Source: Macrostomum hystrix (lineage: Eukaryota; Platyhelminthes; Macrostomidae). Taken from it: DNA of 64,000 nt. Shown here one piece after another: positions 45,801 to 60,800 of the stretch; the stretch's first letter is position 1, and the number at the start of each line of letters is the position of its first letter. The stretch spans positions 841,001-905,000 of the forward strand of contig CATNEN010000027.1 of the NCBI GenBank assembly GCA_950097015.1. The letters run 5' to 3'. The notes below the pieces were generated by a model. The model was not told the origin of the DNA, searched no databases, and worked only from the letters and a program-made list of their open reading frames with translations. The position numbers were made by a program, and so were the translations under genes.

Positions 45801-48800
45801 TATATATTAACACTCGAAAGAGCACGGGAAGGGTATTTTAAAAACCCACATTTTTTCTGTATCTCCTAAAATATTCAACCAATAGCTAATCAAATCCAGA
45901 ACACGGCCTTACATTTTCCGCTCTATCCGATTAAACAACTTCAAGAATCGCAAAACAATGGCATCGTCGAGATATTCAACGATTCTTGTCGGGGCGTCTG
46001 GTAGCAATAACAAAAAGCAAACCTTTTCTGCTAAAAAAATGTGATGATGTAATTATGTCGGCTATCATTATTAACTATTTTGGATTGATTAGGTTGTCAA
46101 TTTCCTAATCTTTGAACCAATGCTGACTCGGACGGCTTTGAAAATAGGTTCATCGTGAAGGGCGGAAAATTTTAATCCATATGGTGGACTTTCACGAAAA
46201 TCGGACTTTTACGAGAGACCGCCGTGGTCCTTCCCCATGCTCAAAGACACAAATAGTCTTCCCTTGGGCTGAGATTCGAACTCGTGACCCTAAGCCCAAG
46301 CCAGCAGGTCCTTACTTGTGAATAGCGTCCAGGAAGTCGTAATACTCGGACTCAGGCGACTCCGCCTTCCATTGAGTCGGCCAGCCGACCACAACGGTGT
46401 TGGGCCGCAGGGCGCCAATGCCCAGGGATTGGATTAGCACTGAGAGACCCTCCGAGCGGTTGGTGCAGATCACCGACTGTGAGAAGCCCTTGGACTTCTC
46501 CCGATCCAGACAGGCCTTGAGCTGCTCGCGACTCTGCCTGGCGGCCGAGCGGGCCACCGGGTCAGATACGTCGCCCTCCAATAGGGTGGCAGCCATCAGC
46601 AGACCCTTACCTGGGGAGATTTGATCATTTATTAGATATATTAGATATCGAGTCTCCTATCCCAAGTTCAAAACTCCACTATTCAAGTACTTATCACAGA
46701 CCAGAAATGCCTAGCTTTGTAACCCCATACACGAAGCTTTTTACATCTCAAGTTATCCCTCCGAGTTCAAGTTGATCCCCAGTTCGCCAAAATCCAAGTT
46801 CCCAAATACGCAAATTATAAATTCCCATTTCCTAAATCTCAGGTCTGAAGTCCATGAGCTCAGATCCAGGATACATTGAATAAATCCCACATTTCCAAAT
46901 CCCCAAACCTAGAATAAATCCCGAATTCCCAAATCCCTATGCCTAGAAAAAATCCAAAATTTCCAAATCCCAATACTCAGAATAAATCCCACATTTCCAA
47001 ATTTCCTTACCTGGAATAAATCCCACATTTCCAAATTTGCATACCTAGAATAAATCCCAAATTTCCAAATCCCCATACCTGGAATAAATCCCAAATTTCC
47101 GAATTTCAATACCTAGAAAAAAATCCCCAATTTCCAAATCCCCATACATAGAATAAATCCCAAATTTCCAAGTCCCCATACCCTATAATAAATCCCAAAT
47201 TTCCAAATCCCCATAACTAGAATAAATCCCAAATTTCCGAATCCCAAAGACCAGACAAAATCCTTAGTTTCCAAACCCCAAAAAGAAAAAATCTCCCTTT
47301 TCTAAGTCCCGAAACCTAGAAAAAATCCCAAGTTTCGAAAACCCAAAATTAAGACAAAAATTTAAACTTCCGAATCCTGATACCGAGAAAAATCCTAATT
47401 TTACAGCTCTAATACTGAAAATGAATCCCCAGTTCCCAGATCCCCATACCTAGAATAAATCCCCAGTTCCCGAAGCCCAGACCGCCCCAGTTACCGGCTT
47501 TGAGCTGTCCCGCCAGGCCGATGATCTGCCGACTCTTGCCCTCGGTCGGTGCCTCTTCTCCCAGGGGGGCTGTCTTCACCAGAGCCAGCAGCTGAGGCCG
47601 CCAGTTCTTGCAGTGCTGCTCGCCCGCCTCCTCAATGCGCAGTAGGGAATAACGCGCGGTGGACAGCGCCAGGCCGCGAATGCCGTCGCCCCATTCCTTG
47701 CGCGCGCCGGCGTATTCGACGTATTTGTAGATGGCGGCGCAGAGGCCGCAGACGACCAGGGCGTAGTACCAGTAGGTGGCGAACATGATGAAGGCGCACA
47801 GAGCGGCTCCCACAAGTGACAGGCTCCAGTGGTAGTAGCGGAAGCGGGGCCGCCAGTTCGGAGCGCGCAGGAGAGTCTGCAGGGCGCAGACTAGATTAAC
47901 AAAACCGTAGCACATCAGAAAAAAGAAATCAACGATTGGGGCGATGTGATCGATGGCGCCAACCAGGATGCCGCACTCGGCTATCAGGGTGGTGAGCAGG
48001 AGTGCATAGAATGGCTCGCCGAATCTATTGAGCTGGGCGAACGGCCTCAAGAAGGGTAACACCTGGGCAGAGAACGGTTTTGATTAGTTAATGATTTGGT
48101 GAGTAGCGGACTATGTAAGGATTTTTGTAAGCGTTAGTAGTGGGTATATAGAAGGCCAGCATAAGATCCTGGAATTTTATGGGTACTAATTTAGATAAGG
48201 ACCTGAAGGCTCAGGAACTTCAGCGTAGATAAGGACCTGAAGGCTCAGGAACTTCAGGGTAGATAATGACCTGAAGGCTCAGGAACTTCAGGGTAGATAA
48301 TGACCTGAAGGCTCAGGAACTTCAGGGTAGATAAGGACCCGAAGGCTCAGGAACTTCAGAGTAGATAAGGACCTGAAGGCTCAGGAACTTCAGAGTAGAT
48401 AAGGACCTGAAGGCTCAGGAACTTCATGTAGATAATGACCCGAAGGCTCAGGAACTTCAGAGTAGATAAGGACCTGAAGGCTCAGGAACTTCAGGGTAGA
48501 TAAGGACCCGAAGGCTCAGGAACTTCAGAGTAGATAAGGACCTGAAGGCTCAGGAACTTCAGAGTAGATAAGGACCTGAAGGCTCAGGAACTTCATGTAG
48601 ATAATGACCTGAAGGCTCAGGAACTTCAGGGTAGATAAGGACCTGAAGGCTCAGGAACTTCAGGGTAGATAAGGACCTGAAGGCTCAGGAACTTCAGGGT
48701 AGATAATGACCTGAGGGCTCAGGAACTTCAGAGAAATAATAATAACCTGAGGCACAGGAGCTTCAGGGTGAATAATTATCTGAGACTCAGGAACTTCAGG

Positions 48801-51800
48801 GGAGATAATGACCTACAGGTCCAGGAAATCGAATGGGAATTGTCATGTCGCAAATGACTGAGGAAAGTTCATTCTGCTAGTTTGCGAACAAGGCGAGCAA
48901 AATTCTATATTTCAGTGTGCGATAATCAATAGCGAGATATTATATTGCGATCAGGGTAGAGTGGTGGAAGGTGACAATATTTAGGGTGGTGGGCTAGGCG
49001 CACACAGGTAGACAGAATGTATTAGAGAAAATGAGTATGTACTTGGAGTGGATTAAAATAAGTGAGAACAAAATATAGTAAACAAGTTGCGGTGCAAAAT
49101 AAGCCAGACAACTCAAATTCACTTCAACTCAAACGCCGCCTCAGGAATAATGACCTGAAGGTTTAGGAACTTCAGAGAAGATAAGAACCTGTAGGCTCAG
49201 GAACTTACGGGGAGAAAATGATCTGAAGCCTCAGGAACTTTAGGCGAGATAATGATCTGAAGCCTCAGGAACTTTAGGCGAGATAATGATCTGAAGCCTC
49301 AGGAACTTCAGGCGAGATAATGATCTGAAGCCTCAGGAACTTCAGGCGAGATAATGATCTGAAGCCTCAGGAACTTCAGGCGAGATAATGATCTGAAGCC
49401 TCAGGAACTTTAGGCGAGATAATGATCTGAAGCCTCAGGAACTTCAGGCGAGATAATGATCTGAAGCCTCAGGAACTTCAGGCGAGATAATGATCTGAAG
49501 CCTCAGGAACTTCAGGCGAGATAATGATCTGAAGCCTCAGGAACTTCAGGCGAGATAATGATCTGAAGCCTCAGGAACTTCAGGCGAGATAATGATCTGA
49601 AGCCTCAGGAACTTTAGGCGAGATAATGATCTGAAGCCTCAGGAACTTCAGGCGAGATAATGATCTGAAGCCTCAGGAACTTCAGGCGAGATAATGATCT
49701 GAAGCCTCAGGAATTTCAGGCGAGATAATGATCTGAAGCCTCAGGAACTTCAGGCGAGATAATGATCTGAAGCCTCAGGAACTTCAGGCGAGATAATGAC
49801 CTGAAGGTCCAGGAAATTTAGCGATTGGACTACAGAATGGACTATAAAATGAGGCGTACAGAACTGTGTAGGTAGCAGCATCGATTCAAACAAAGCTTCT
49901 GGCTAAGAAGCGAAGTCCAACCTGATCCTTGGATATGCTCTGAAGCAGTCGCGGCGCGCTGCACAGGCACTGCAGAGCGGCGCCGAAGGTGCTGGTGAAG
50001 CTGCCAACGAGCAGCAGCCAGTGCGTGGGCCAGGCCAGTTGAGCAGTCACCAGAGTCTTCAAACTGGCTCCGAATTTGTCCCTGAGCACGGCGCCGTGCA
50101 CAGTGCCGCCGAATACGAACACAAAGCTGAGGTACACAAACGAGGTGGTCAGCTGGGCGGCTATGGTGCCCAACGGGATGGACTTCTGCGGATCGGCCAG
50201 ATCGCCTGTAGAAAAATAATGTCAAACACTCTACTGATAGTAGGACAGTTAGGACAGAAAATTCATTTAAAGGTAATGCTTTGAATAGAGTATTCGAGAC
50301 TTAATTAACGGGTGTGACAGTAGAACAGAAGCTCAGCTTTCACAGCAGACAGCTGGTCATACTGGTTGCTGTTGCTGCTGCTGGGGGGAAGAGCATATCC
50401 CTACCCACAGCTGCTCGTGTAGGATAATTATTCAACAAAAACCTGCTCAGTGCAGGTACTCAGCTTAAGCACATGGCAAACGAAAGAAGGAAGGTGTGGA
50501 TGAAAATGTTGGCAAGCAGATAATAAGAGAGTGGGACAATAGATAGCGGAAGGAATGGACGAAAAGAGACAAAAAAGGCCCAAAAAATCTAACAAAAAAG
50601 ACGGTGGTCCTAGGAAAATCGAAGCGGCAATACTAAAAAATCTAAAAGCGGCGATCCCAAAACTTATGAAAAAGCGGCGATCCCAAAACTATCTAAACAA
50701 GCGGCGATCCCAAAACTATCTAAACAAGCGGCGATCCCAAAACTATCTAAACAAGCGGCGATCTCAAGACTATCTAAACAAGCGGCGATCCCAAAACTTA
50801 TGAAAAAGCGGCGATCCCAAAACTATCTAAACAAGCGGCGATCCCAAAACTATCTAAACAAGCGGCGATCCCAAAACTATCTAAACAAGCGGCGATCTCA
50901 AGACTATCTAAACAAGCGGCGATCCCAAAACTATCTAAACAAGCGGCGATCTCAAAACTATCTAAAGAAGCGGCGATCTCAAGACTATCTAAAAAAGCGG
51001 CGATCCCAACATGAACAAATGGCGATAAAGTTCTATGATGTTTGCAGCACAAAAGTTACAGTATTTCACTATACCATGAAGTAAAACTCCCTTTCTTAAA
51101 GGCATTCAGTTGGAGTGACATCCGAAATGCTGTCGTTCTTTAAAAGTACACCAAGCAAGGCGCAGGAATATATTCTACTCGCCAAAGTTATTCGGCATTC
51201 GCGAAATTGTTTTGTTTCAGTTGCAGGAAGTTGCTTTCGCCGCGCAAACTGTGGCAGGCATTTAAACAAATTCTAACATGTATAGGGCGAAGGGATACTT
51301 TAATTCTTGGCACCGGGGAGGTTGCGGTGACGACTGGAAGGGAAGAAAATGAATGGGAAGCGAGGGCCGGGTTTAAGATCGATAGGCGCTTTGAGAGTCA
51401 CAGTCTAATACTGCTGGCTATAATATAAACTATACTAACACTTAAAGCGCAGCAAACAAAAGAAAAAAATAAGAACTTCAAGATGATAGACAGGTTTAGA
51501 CTAAGAGGCAATGTACTTTTCAGCTCCGTATTCAAATATGTCTCTGGATATGCGTCTTAGAAGTGTGTCTGCGGACATATATAAACTTTTAGATACATAA
51601 GTCCACCAAAATCGCGTCCGCAGAAAGGTTTCTTGTTTGTGGGAATGTGTCAGCAGAAGTGAAAAACTGAATTTGGTTCAATCTGACGAATATCCTATTT
51701 CAAAATTATTTTTTGTTTAAGTTTGCTTCTCGAATAATTAAAATCAATCTAGTTGGAGACAGATATAGGTCAAACTTTTGCTGTTTATACGCTAAACAGA

Positions 51801-54800
51801 TACAAGCTCGATTGCCTAAAAACTGATAATAAATGACCGGAAAAGGTGGAGTTAGTTTGCGCCATTCATTTGAGAAAGTATTGCTATAACAGCTATCATC
51901 GTAGTAATCTAATCTAATCTGAGGCACAGGGTGTGTCAACACAGTTCGTCAAGCATATAACTCGGTCAAGCAGTTCTAGATCAAGCATCTAGTGCAAATC
52001 TCTCTCTCTCACCTGACATGTTGCTGCCAGTCATGATGCCCGTGACTGAGGGAAAGTAAATGGCCAGCAGGATGAAGAAGTTGGTGGTGATGTCCTGCAC
52101 AACGTCGCGCTGGGAATCGCCGGTAACACCAGGAATTGATTGGCCCTTCTTGCTGTAGTGGTTGCCCATGTTGTCTGTCATTGTGGGGGGGAGGGAAGTG
52201 AAGGTTGGGCGAGAGACAATTAATCAGCTGTCATTCGCAGCCTCTTCTGCTTTACCTTGTCCTAATATTTAAAATCTAGGCTGAAATAACATTAAAGGAC
52301 AGATGCTCAAATCATTTATAGATTGGCATCTAACTGCTTGAACTTGGGGCAGATGACAGATTTAGCACAGACGTAGGGGAGAAAGACAGAAGGGGAGGCA
52401 GACAGACACTTAGAACAGGCAGACAGACACTCAGAACATGCAGACAGACACTTAAAACAGGCAGACAGACTTAGACTTTATCTGTCTTAGAACAGACAGA
52501 TACTCAGAACAGACAGACAGACACTTAGAACAGGCAGACAGTCACTTAGAACAGGCAGACAGACACTCAGAACTATAACACCCAAAACTGGAATGAGAAG
52601 TTCTCAAGACAGACACTTAGAACATGCAGAAAGACACTTAGAGCAGGCAGACATACACTCAGAACAGGCAGACACACTCAGAACAGGCAGACAGACACTT
52701 AGAACAGGCAGACAGAAAGACCAGAAAGACAGAAAGACGGGTAACGTCAGGCATAAAAATAGATGAGAAATGACAGAAATAGGACCAGGAGTGAATAAGA
52801 AAATATGAGTGAATCAAAGACAATTAAAAAACGAATAGATAAACACAAACAGACTTAAAAGTGCAACTCGCTAGCTAAAACAGCTCCCACACAGCTAATG
52901 CCTTGAGTCTCAAATGCCAAGCTATGAAAGCATCAGTACCAGTACTATATGCAGAACAACCTCCTAGAAAATTTGAAGACATCAACAAGACAAAGCACAT
53001 AGTGAGCATTCTAGTTGTTACCCTAGACATAAATAAAATCAACACAGGGCTGGTTTGGGCCCATGGCAAAGCTCAAGGCATGACATTCTACAAGCGTTTT
53101 CGTGACCTTTTCGGAGCCGCTGTTTTTAGCTCGCATATAACTACGCATTCGGCTTTAACTCAACCACCTTAACCTGTATCACCTTGCTAACCCATCCATT
53201 TACTGCTGCTCTAATGTAACAGACCGAAAACTCTGTGCATGGGTACACAGGGCTTTAAGCAAATAGTTGCTTCACATTAGCTGTACTGCTCTGTCTGATG
53301 TGAATTCCTCTGAGCGAGAACTCTCTTACACGCTTGTGTTCTGCTCGTGCCCTGACCGAAACTTCTCAAATCCAAGCCGAGTGTTCTCGTTCCATCGTTT
53401 CGACATTTTTCTCACATCCAAGGCGTGGTCTCATTCCATCTTTTCGACATTGTTCTCAAATCCAAGCCGACTGTTCTCATTCCATCTTTTCGACATTGTT
53501 CTAAAATCCAAGTCGACTGTTCTCATTCCATCTTTTCGACATTGTTCTCAAATCCAAGCCGACTGTTCTCATTCCATCTTTTCGACATTGTTCTCAAATC
53601 CAAGCCGAGTGTTCTTGTTTTATCTTTTCGACATTGTTCTCAAATCCAAGCCGACTGTTCTCATTCCATCTTTTCGACATTGTTCTCAAATCCAAGCCGA
53701 GTGTTCTCGTTTTATCTTTTCGATGTTGTTCTCAAATCCAAGTCGTGTTCTCATTCCATCTTTTCGACATTTTTCTCAAATCCAAGCCGAGTGTTCTTGT
53801 TTTATCTTTTCGAAATTGTTCTCAAATAGAAGCCGAGTGTTCTCATTCCATCTTTTCGACATTGTTCTCAAATCCAAGCCGACTGTTCTCATTCCATCTT
53901 TTCAACGTTGTTCTCAAATCCTAGCAGTGTTCTCATTCCATCATTTACGATACTCTACGCTTTGAATCTATCCAAAAGTACAGTACTCATAACAATATTT
54001 TCTTCTCAATTTTCTTTTGGTCGCTGGTAAAACTAATTTTTAAGCCGCAGATAAAGTGCAATTAACTGTTTGTTTAAAAACTGTTTCCTAGACAAAAAGG
54101 CAGGCCATGAGATCTCAAGTAATCTCTTATTATTTCTCTTTCCCTCAGCACAAAAAGTTGTTGCCGAGGAAGGATTGCTTGACTGCAAAAACCTACTCTG
54201 TTAAGTGCTCTAATTGGGCAAAAAACATCTGTGCATACGGCAATCTAATTCTGTCTTGGCCAAAAACACACTCGTTGGTTTTTCTAAACCATAGCTAGCT
54301 AGTACACAAAGTTTTTGTTCTAAGAATTGATGTAAATAAAAACAGCATTGTTCAGCTATCATACATTTGCTCGTAGTCTTGCAGCCTATGGACGGTCTCT
54401 ACGGCCTCTTAGGGAGGACAGCAGTTCGAAGCCTAGCATTAGCCTGAGTAAAAATATGACCAGTCCAGTCCAGGGACTGAACAGAGCTGTGCAACAGACA
54501 ATGGTTTTTAGAATTAACCGAGTCCGAATTCAGTGACTAACCAAATGATTTTTATCAGCATTTCGTAGTTTGCCTTTTTACAGCAAATTGTTAATCATAC
54601 CGTAAAATCTAAAAACTCACTAACAGAAGAAAAACAAAACAGGTCAAACCTCTGGATTGTCAGCTATTTCAGCCTGACCTAGTTTTCCTCTAAATTCCAC
54701 TTCCAACCCCCGCATAAAATGGTGCGCTTTCGCTAGCAAGGCTACACAGAACAAAATTCTTGGAAATAGCTATTCATTTTATACAAATATCATAAGCCGC

Positions 54801-57800
54801 ATTAAAAATAAATGCAGGATTCAAAAAAGTACTTGAAAAATGTTAAACCTAAGATTATCATTAGAAATATGCACGAAAAGACGATTTCAAATCAAGAATA
54901 ATCCCCAAAATGAGGATTTTTATTTTTAATGCCTGTGATACTAAATCCCAAATCCTACTCGCCGCATCCGTCACGCTCACCTTTGATGACGCCGCTAAGG
55001 AAGCCGGGAAAGGCGCTGACCTCGCGGAATTCATTTCTCAAGTAGCTGTCCTCGCACTGGAAGGTGGGCAGCCCACCGTCTGTGGAGTTGCTATAGGAAC
55101 AGTACAGGTGCGCCAGGGCGGTCCTATTGCAGCCCAAGTAAGTGTCGTTACCGTCGTAGAGCACTTGACGCCTTAAAAGTACATCGCCCAGCAGGCAGAC
55201 AGTCGGGCCACGCTCCGGATTGGCTGCGAATGCGCCGGCGTAGATTGCCAGCACGGAGACGATGACGCAGGACAGGGACACCGGGGCGAACAGCTGGACG
55301 AAGCGGACGCCGATAGCGACAGCAGCGAAGATGATGATTAGCAGGACTGTGGCGTAAATGCGAAAGTTGTTGAACATGTCGGCCTCGGCGATGTGACCGT
55401 AGGCGTCGGCCTCGCCGAATTTAGGCAGCATCGGCAGCAGGTAGACTAAGAGCATTTCAACGCCGCCAACCAGGTACATGGCGCAGGCGACCGCGTTGGC
55501 CAGGTAGAAAAGTACACCGACCGCGCTGCCGAACTCGGGGCCAAGGTTGCGCGAGATCATGAAGTAGGCGCCGCCGCTCTCCACAACGCCGTTGGTGGCG
55601 ATGGCGCTCATAGAGATGCTGGTTAACAGGGTCTGCGAGAGGGAGGGCGGTTGGCTGCGCTTTAGGAGCCAGAAAGGGAGGGAAGGAGGCGACATTGGTG
55701 GGGTAGACAGAGCGGTGGAAAGGTGGGGTAGACAGAAAGGAATAGAGAGATGGGGTTGACAGAAAGGAGTAGAGAGATGGGGTAGACAGAAAGGAGTAGA
55801 GAGATTGGGTAGACAGAAAGGAGTAGAGAGATTGGGTAGACAGAAAGGAGTAGAGAGATGGGGTAGACAGAAAGGAGTAGAGAGAAGGGGTTGACAGAAA
55901 GGAGTAGAGAGATGGGGTTGACAGAAAGGAGTAGAGAGAAGGGGTTGACAGAAAGGAGCAGAGAGATGGGGTAAACAGAAAGGAGTAGAGAGAAGGGGTT
56001 GACAAAAAGGAGTAGAGAGATGGGGTAGTCAGAAAGGAGTAGAGAGATGGGGTAGTCAGAAAGGAGTAGAGAGAGAGGTAGAAAGACAGGTGAAAAGGTG
56101 AGGTAGATAGATGGGTTGAAAGGTGGAGGTAAAGAGAAGGGTGGAAAGGTGGGTTAGACAGAGGGGTGGAAAGATAGGGTAGAGAGAAAGGAGTAGAGAG
56201 ATAAGGTAGACAGGAAAGAGTAAAAATACAAAAATTCGCCTAGAATTTCTGCTGGAATGTGGTTTTTCGACCTTCAACTGTTCCTTAAATGCTTGCTACA
56301 TTACATTTTTGTTAAAACAAAAAGCTTCCCTTATGAAAGGATTGCGGGACGGTCTATTTGATCTCAAGTCCCAGAAAACTCACGCAGAGGCAGCACATGA
56401 ACACGATGGCGCCGGCCTCCCAGATGCCGGCAACTCCGACAATCCAGAACAGCCGCAGGAACATGATGACGCCGAAGATGTGCTGAATAGTCGGCAGGTA
56501 GACGCCAAGGATGATGCCCAGCTTGGCCTTCTGCAGGGTTAAGGATTTCGGAGAATTGATGTTAGAATCCTAGATACCTAGATTCCTAGATTCCTAGAAT
56601 CCTAGATTCCTAGAATCCTAGATTCCTAGAATCCTAGATTCCTAGAATCCTAGAATCTTAGATTCCTAGATTCCTAAAATCCTAGATTCCTAGAATCCTA
56701 GATTCCTAGATTCCTAGATTCCTAGAATCCTAGATTTCTAGAATCCTAGATTCCTCGTACACTAGACTCCTAGAATCCTAGATTCCTAGAATCCTAGATT
56801 CCTAGAATCCTAGATTCCTAGAATCCTAGAATCCTAGATTCCTACAATCCTAGATTCCTACAATCCTAGATTCCTAGAATCCTAGATTCCTAGAATCCTA
56901 GATTCCTAGAACACTAGATTCCTAGAATCCTAGATTCCTAGACTCCTAGATTCCTAGATTTTTGCAATCCTAGATTGCTAGATTTCCTGTGTTTACCGAA
57001 AGGATTATTTTAGCTCATTTTCATTGGTATATTTACATAGTTTTCCTAAGGCCTGTTCTAAATAAAAGAATCTCGATTCCACTGTCGCAGACGCGGATTA
57101 GAAATCAAACTCCAGCTAGATCAAACGGGGCAAACGAGACAGTCTCAGCTCCGGGACCCGATGAAGCCCTGAATGATACGAGCCCCTACAATTTGCAAAG
57201 TTAGAAAGGAAGCTTCATTTTATAAAATAATTTCGCAAGATGCAAATTTTAATTTCGAGTTGCTGAACTCATCTTCTTAATTACGTCTTCTGCTTAAACT
57301 GCCACATGCCCGTCTCTTTTCGACTATCTTAAAGAAAATTTCTCTAAAATTATGTCGTGCTTCTATTTTCCTCCTATTTCTCGCACTGAAAATTTATTTT
57401 GCCAGCATTTTTCAGCGAGCTTATTTACGAGTATTTAAAACTCTACCCCATATTCCCACCTCATTTATATTTTTTCTCAACCTCATTTTCCCCACCTCAT
57501 TTTGCTCAATGTCGACCTCATTTTCCCACCTCATTTCGCACATTTCTCTATTTCAATTTGATATTTTCCTAGCTAATTTTTTTATCACTTCACAACCCTC
57601 TTCTCATTCTCTACTCAATTATCCCACCCTTTATTCTTATTTTCTAGCCCAATCCGCACTCGATTTTGCATAATTTTTACACAGAATTATGCACTTGGAC
57701 TGAAAAAGTCCCAAAAGTTCATTGAACTCATTTAAACAAAAATAGTCGAAACGACTGATGTAAGTACATGCATGCACTATCCTTGCTTACTCTCCTAATT

Positions 57801-60800
57801 TCTGTAGCTATGAGATTTTCTAGAAAAAGAGGGCAGTACACACAGCGGATGGTCGGCAGGAGTCAGGACAAGAGCATGGAGAGGGAAATTCTAATGAGAG
57901 CAGGCAGTAGAACATGGGGATCAAAGTCTAGAATATTTATTTGCATTAAAGCTCTTTTTTCAAGTCCCTCTACTTACTATAAAAATAGGATAATCTGGGA
58001 TTACAGAATCATATAATCTGGGATTACAGAATTAGATAATCTCGTATTATAGAATCCGATAATCTTGGATTATACTCGTGGAATCAGATAATCTGGGATT
58101 ACAGAATCGGATAATCTGGGATTACAGAATCGGATAATCTGGGATTACAGAATCAGATAATCTGGGATTACAGAATCAGATAATCTGGGATTACAGAATC
58201 AGATAATCTGGGATTACAGAATCAGATAATCTGGGATTACAGAATATGATAATCTTGGATTATACTCGTAGAATCAGATAATCTGGGATTACAACAACAA
58301 CAACAACAACAAAGAACTGCTCCCGCCAGCCACGCAGTGGCCAGAGAGGGGGAGAGCAGTCAGAGAGCGCGTTTCTGGGCCAACGATCTCAAAAAGTCAC
58401 ACCCGCTAGCTTGGTCCGGGGCGCCAGCATCACTCAGAATCCGTTCAGGAAATCTCGCCGTTCGCCCTTGGCCTCGCCAATTACAGAATTACAGAATTCG
58501 GGATTACAGAATCAGATAATCTGGGATTACAGAATATGATAATCTGGTACTATAAAGTCAATCTATAGGTGTGACGAGTTTCAAGGATTAGGAAATCCAG
58601 AAAGGAGAGTCCGTTGGACATGCTCAGCTCACCTTGGGCGGCGGCTTCTTGCTCGGATGTGTCGGATCTGACTCATCCTTCTCGTTGCGCATCGGGCTGG
58701 TAAAAGTGCGCAGGTAGGCGTTGAGCGTCGGCAGGGCGCCAGCGCCGCCGTCTCCGTCCTCGTCGACATAGACGGCCAGTTCGGCGTCGGCGTCGGCCCT
58801 CAACGGCCGCGTGTCCTCGGCGCCATCTGTGCCAGGCGCGGCGCCTGCGGCGGCCGGCTTCCGGACTGTGGACACCACTGCGGCGGAGCGGAGGGTGGGG
58901 TTGGTGATATGTACGAGGACGACCTTTGGGGAATCACTATTCTATCTTCTGATTAAACTGCTTGTTTGGCCTTAAATCTGGGATTTGGGATATTAACTGT
59001 TTTATGGACTAGAAATGGGATTTGACGTCGAGAGTCAAACTTATCTCTCCGCATAGACAGCATTCTGAAGATTCTGAAACATCACCGACTAAAAAGTTCA
59101 TTATGATAGCTACCTGTTTTTTATACCAGCTAATAGCTCATAAGTGATCAAGTTGTAAAGTGAAAGTGAAGTGGTAGTTTACTGACTTTTGTAGACTAGT
59201 GTTCGATTTCGTTTTCTGAGAAATGCACTACAAACTGTCCCAAAATAATGTACTTTTAAGTATACAGACAGAAACAAACACGAACGAATAGCTAGGCTGG
59301 TCTATCTTCTAAAAAACAAAATTATTTGCTTGCTAATTTGCCCTTAGCTAGAGCTTGTCTGGTTTTACGCTCGTAGCCATCAATAGTTATAATACTACGA
59401 GCTAGCTACGAGCCGTATAATGATAAACCATTTTATTAGGTTATTTATGGCCTACAAACGTGCCGACCTGCTTAAAACATCGATAGAGGCAGATGTAAAT
59501 CTTCGATATCACTTTATTGTTCCTTTCAAAATATACAACTCACAAAAAGGTGCGTAGTCCTCTCTTTAAATAAGAGGAGATAACTAACTCAAACTTTTGC
59601 CAAGGACTACCAAACAACACGTTGTTTGGTAGTCCTTGACTTTTGCAACTACAAGTGTACTCAATTGCACCACTTTTTTAAAGCCGGATTCATGGAGATT
59701 CTTGCAAAAAATTCAAGACTGAATTTGTTAATAATTTACCTTGAAACTTGCCGTGCTCTCCACCTTCCATTGCCGAATAGTTGAAATCTTTTGTTGAATT
59801 TTCGGATTTCTCAGTCACCATACTTTTAGGTTTCGGGTTTGCTTATGAAACACGAGTAAAAAAGTTATCTATTAGTTTTGTCGCTTGTTTTTCTATTACG
59901 CCGTGGTCATATAGACACTTAAAGAACAAACAATATTAGAAGTGAAAGGAGTTTGTCAACTTTTAGGGATGAACCACGGACACTAACAAATTGAGGGGGT
60001 CTTGTCCTGCATTAAATGGCGCGCACGCTTTCGAAAATGGAATTTTCCATCGGGAACAGGGTTGGTCGGAGCGCGCAACACCTCCGCTTATTCATACCAC
60101 TAGAATTGAATGTAGATGCCGATTTGGGTGGTATGTACATTTGGACGAGTGTACATTCTACATATTCCAAACTGGAGGTCGTCTGATGCATGTGGAGAGG
60201 AGAAGAAAGGAGGGACGGAATTACCCAGGCTATTTTTATGCTCTTAACCTAGGCCGCCCACCCCATACCCGCCACCCCCTTTAACCTAGTAAACAAGTCC
60301 GGCTATTGAAATTATTGTCTGCGCCTAGTTGAGTGAGTACAATTGAGTACAATCTGCGGTTCCAATGTGAATATTACAAAAAACTGGCAAGCAACTCAAA
60401 TTTTGGATCGTCCTTTACTATACGAGCGGTTTATAAAATTCACTTTATCACTACTAATTGTTCTCATAGTCAGGAATATCAGGAATATATTCGAGAACGC
60501 GGCTGAGAATTGAATTAAAAAAGTCTGGCAAGTTACCAGAATCTTATGGCCCCACGCTGAGTTAGTTAATTTTAACGTTTTTAACGGTTAAACGAAAAAA
60601 GTCTATATGAAAATAATTTGGGATTGGGTTGTTGGGTACTTTCGGTTGTTGGGTTGACATGTTTCGCTTCAAATTCAATCCATCCATAACTTACAGGGCT
60701 GTCTTGTCGTCTATCATCCTTCAAAACAGGCGATCTTAACAATCAGCTCAATCATACGAGTACACAAAATTACAATTTCTCTTTTTTAAACTACGGTGCA

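Noticed and set aside
53267-53965. 232-codon plus-strand open frame
   Set aside because: Periodic translation of the 46-bp repeat inside a KCC intron on the opposite strand.
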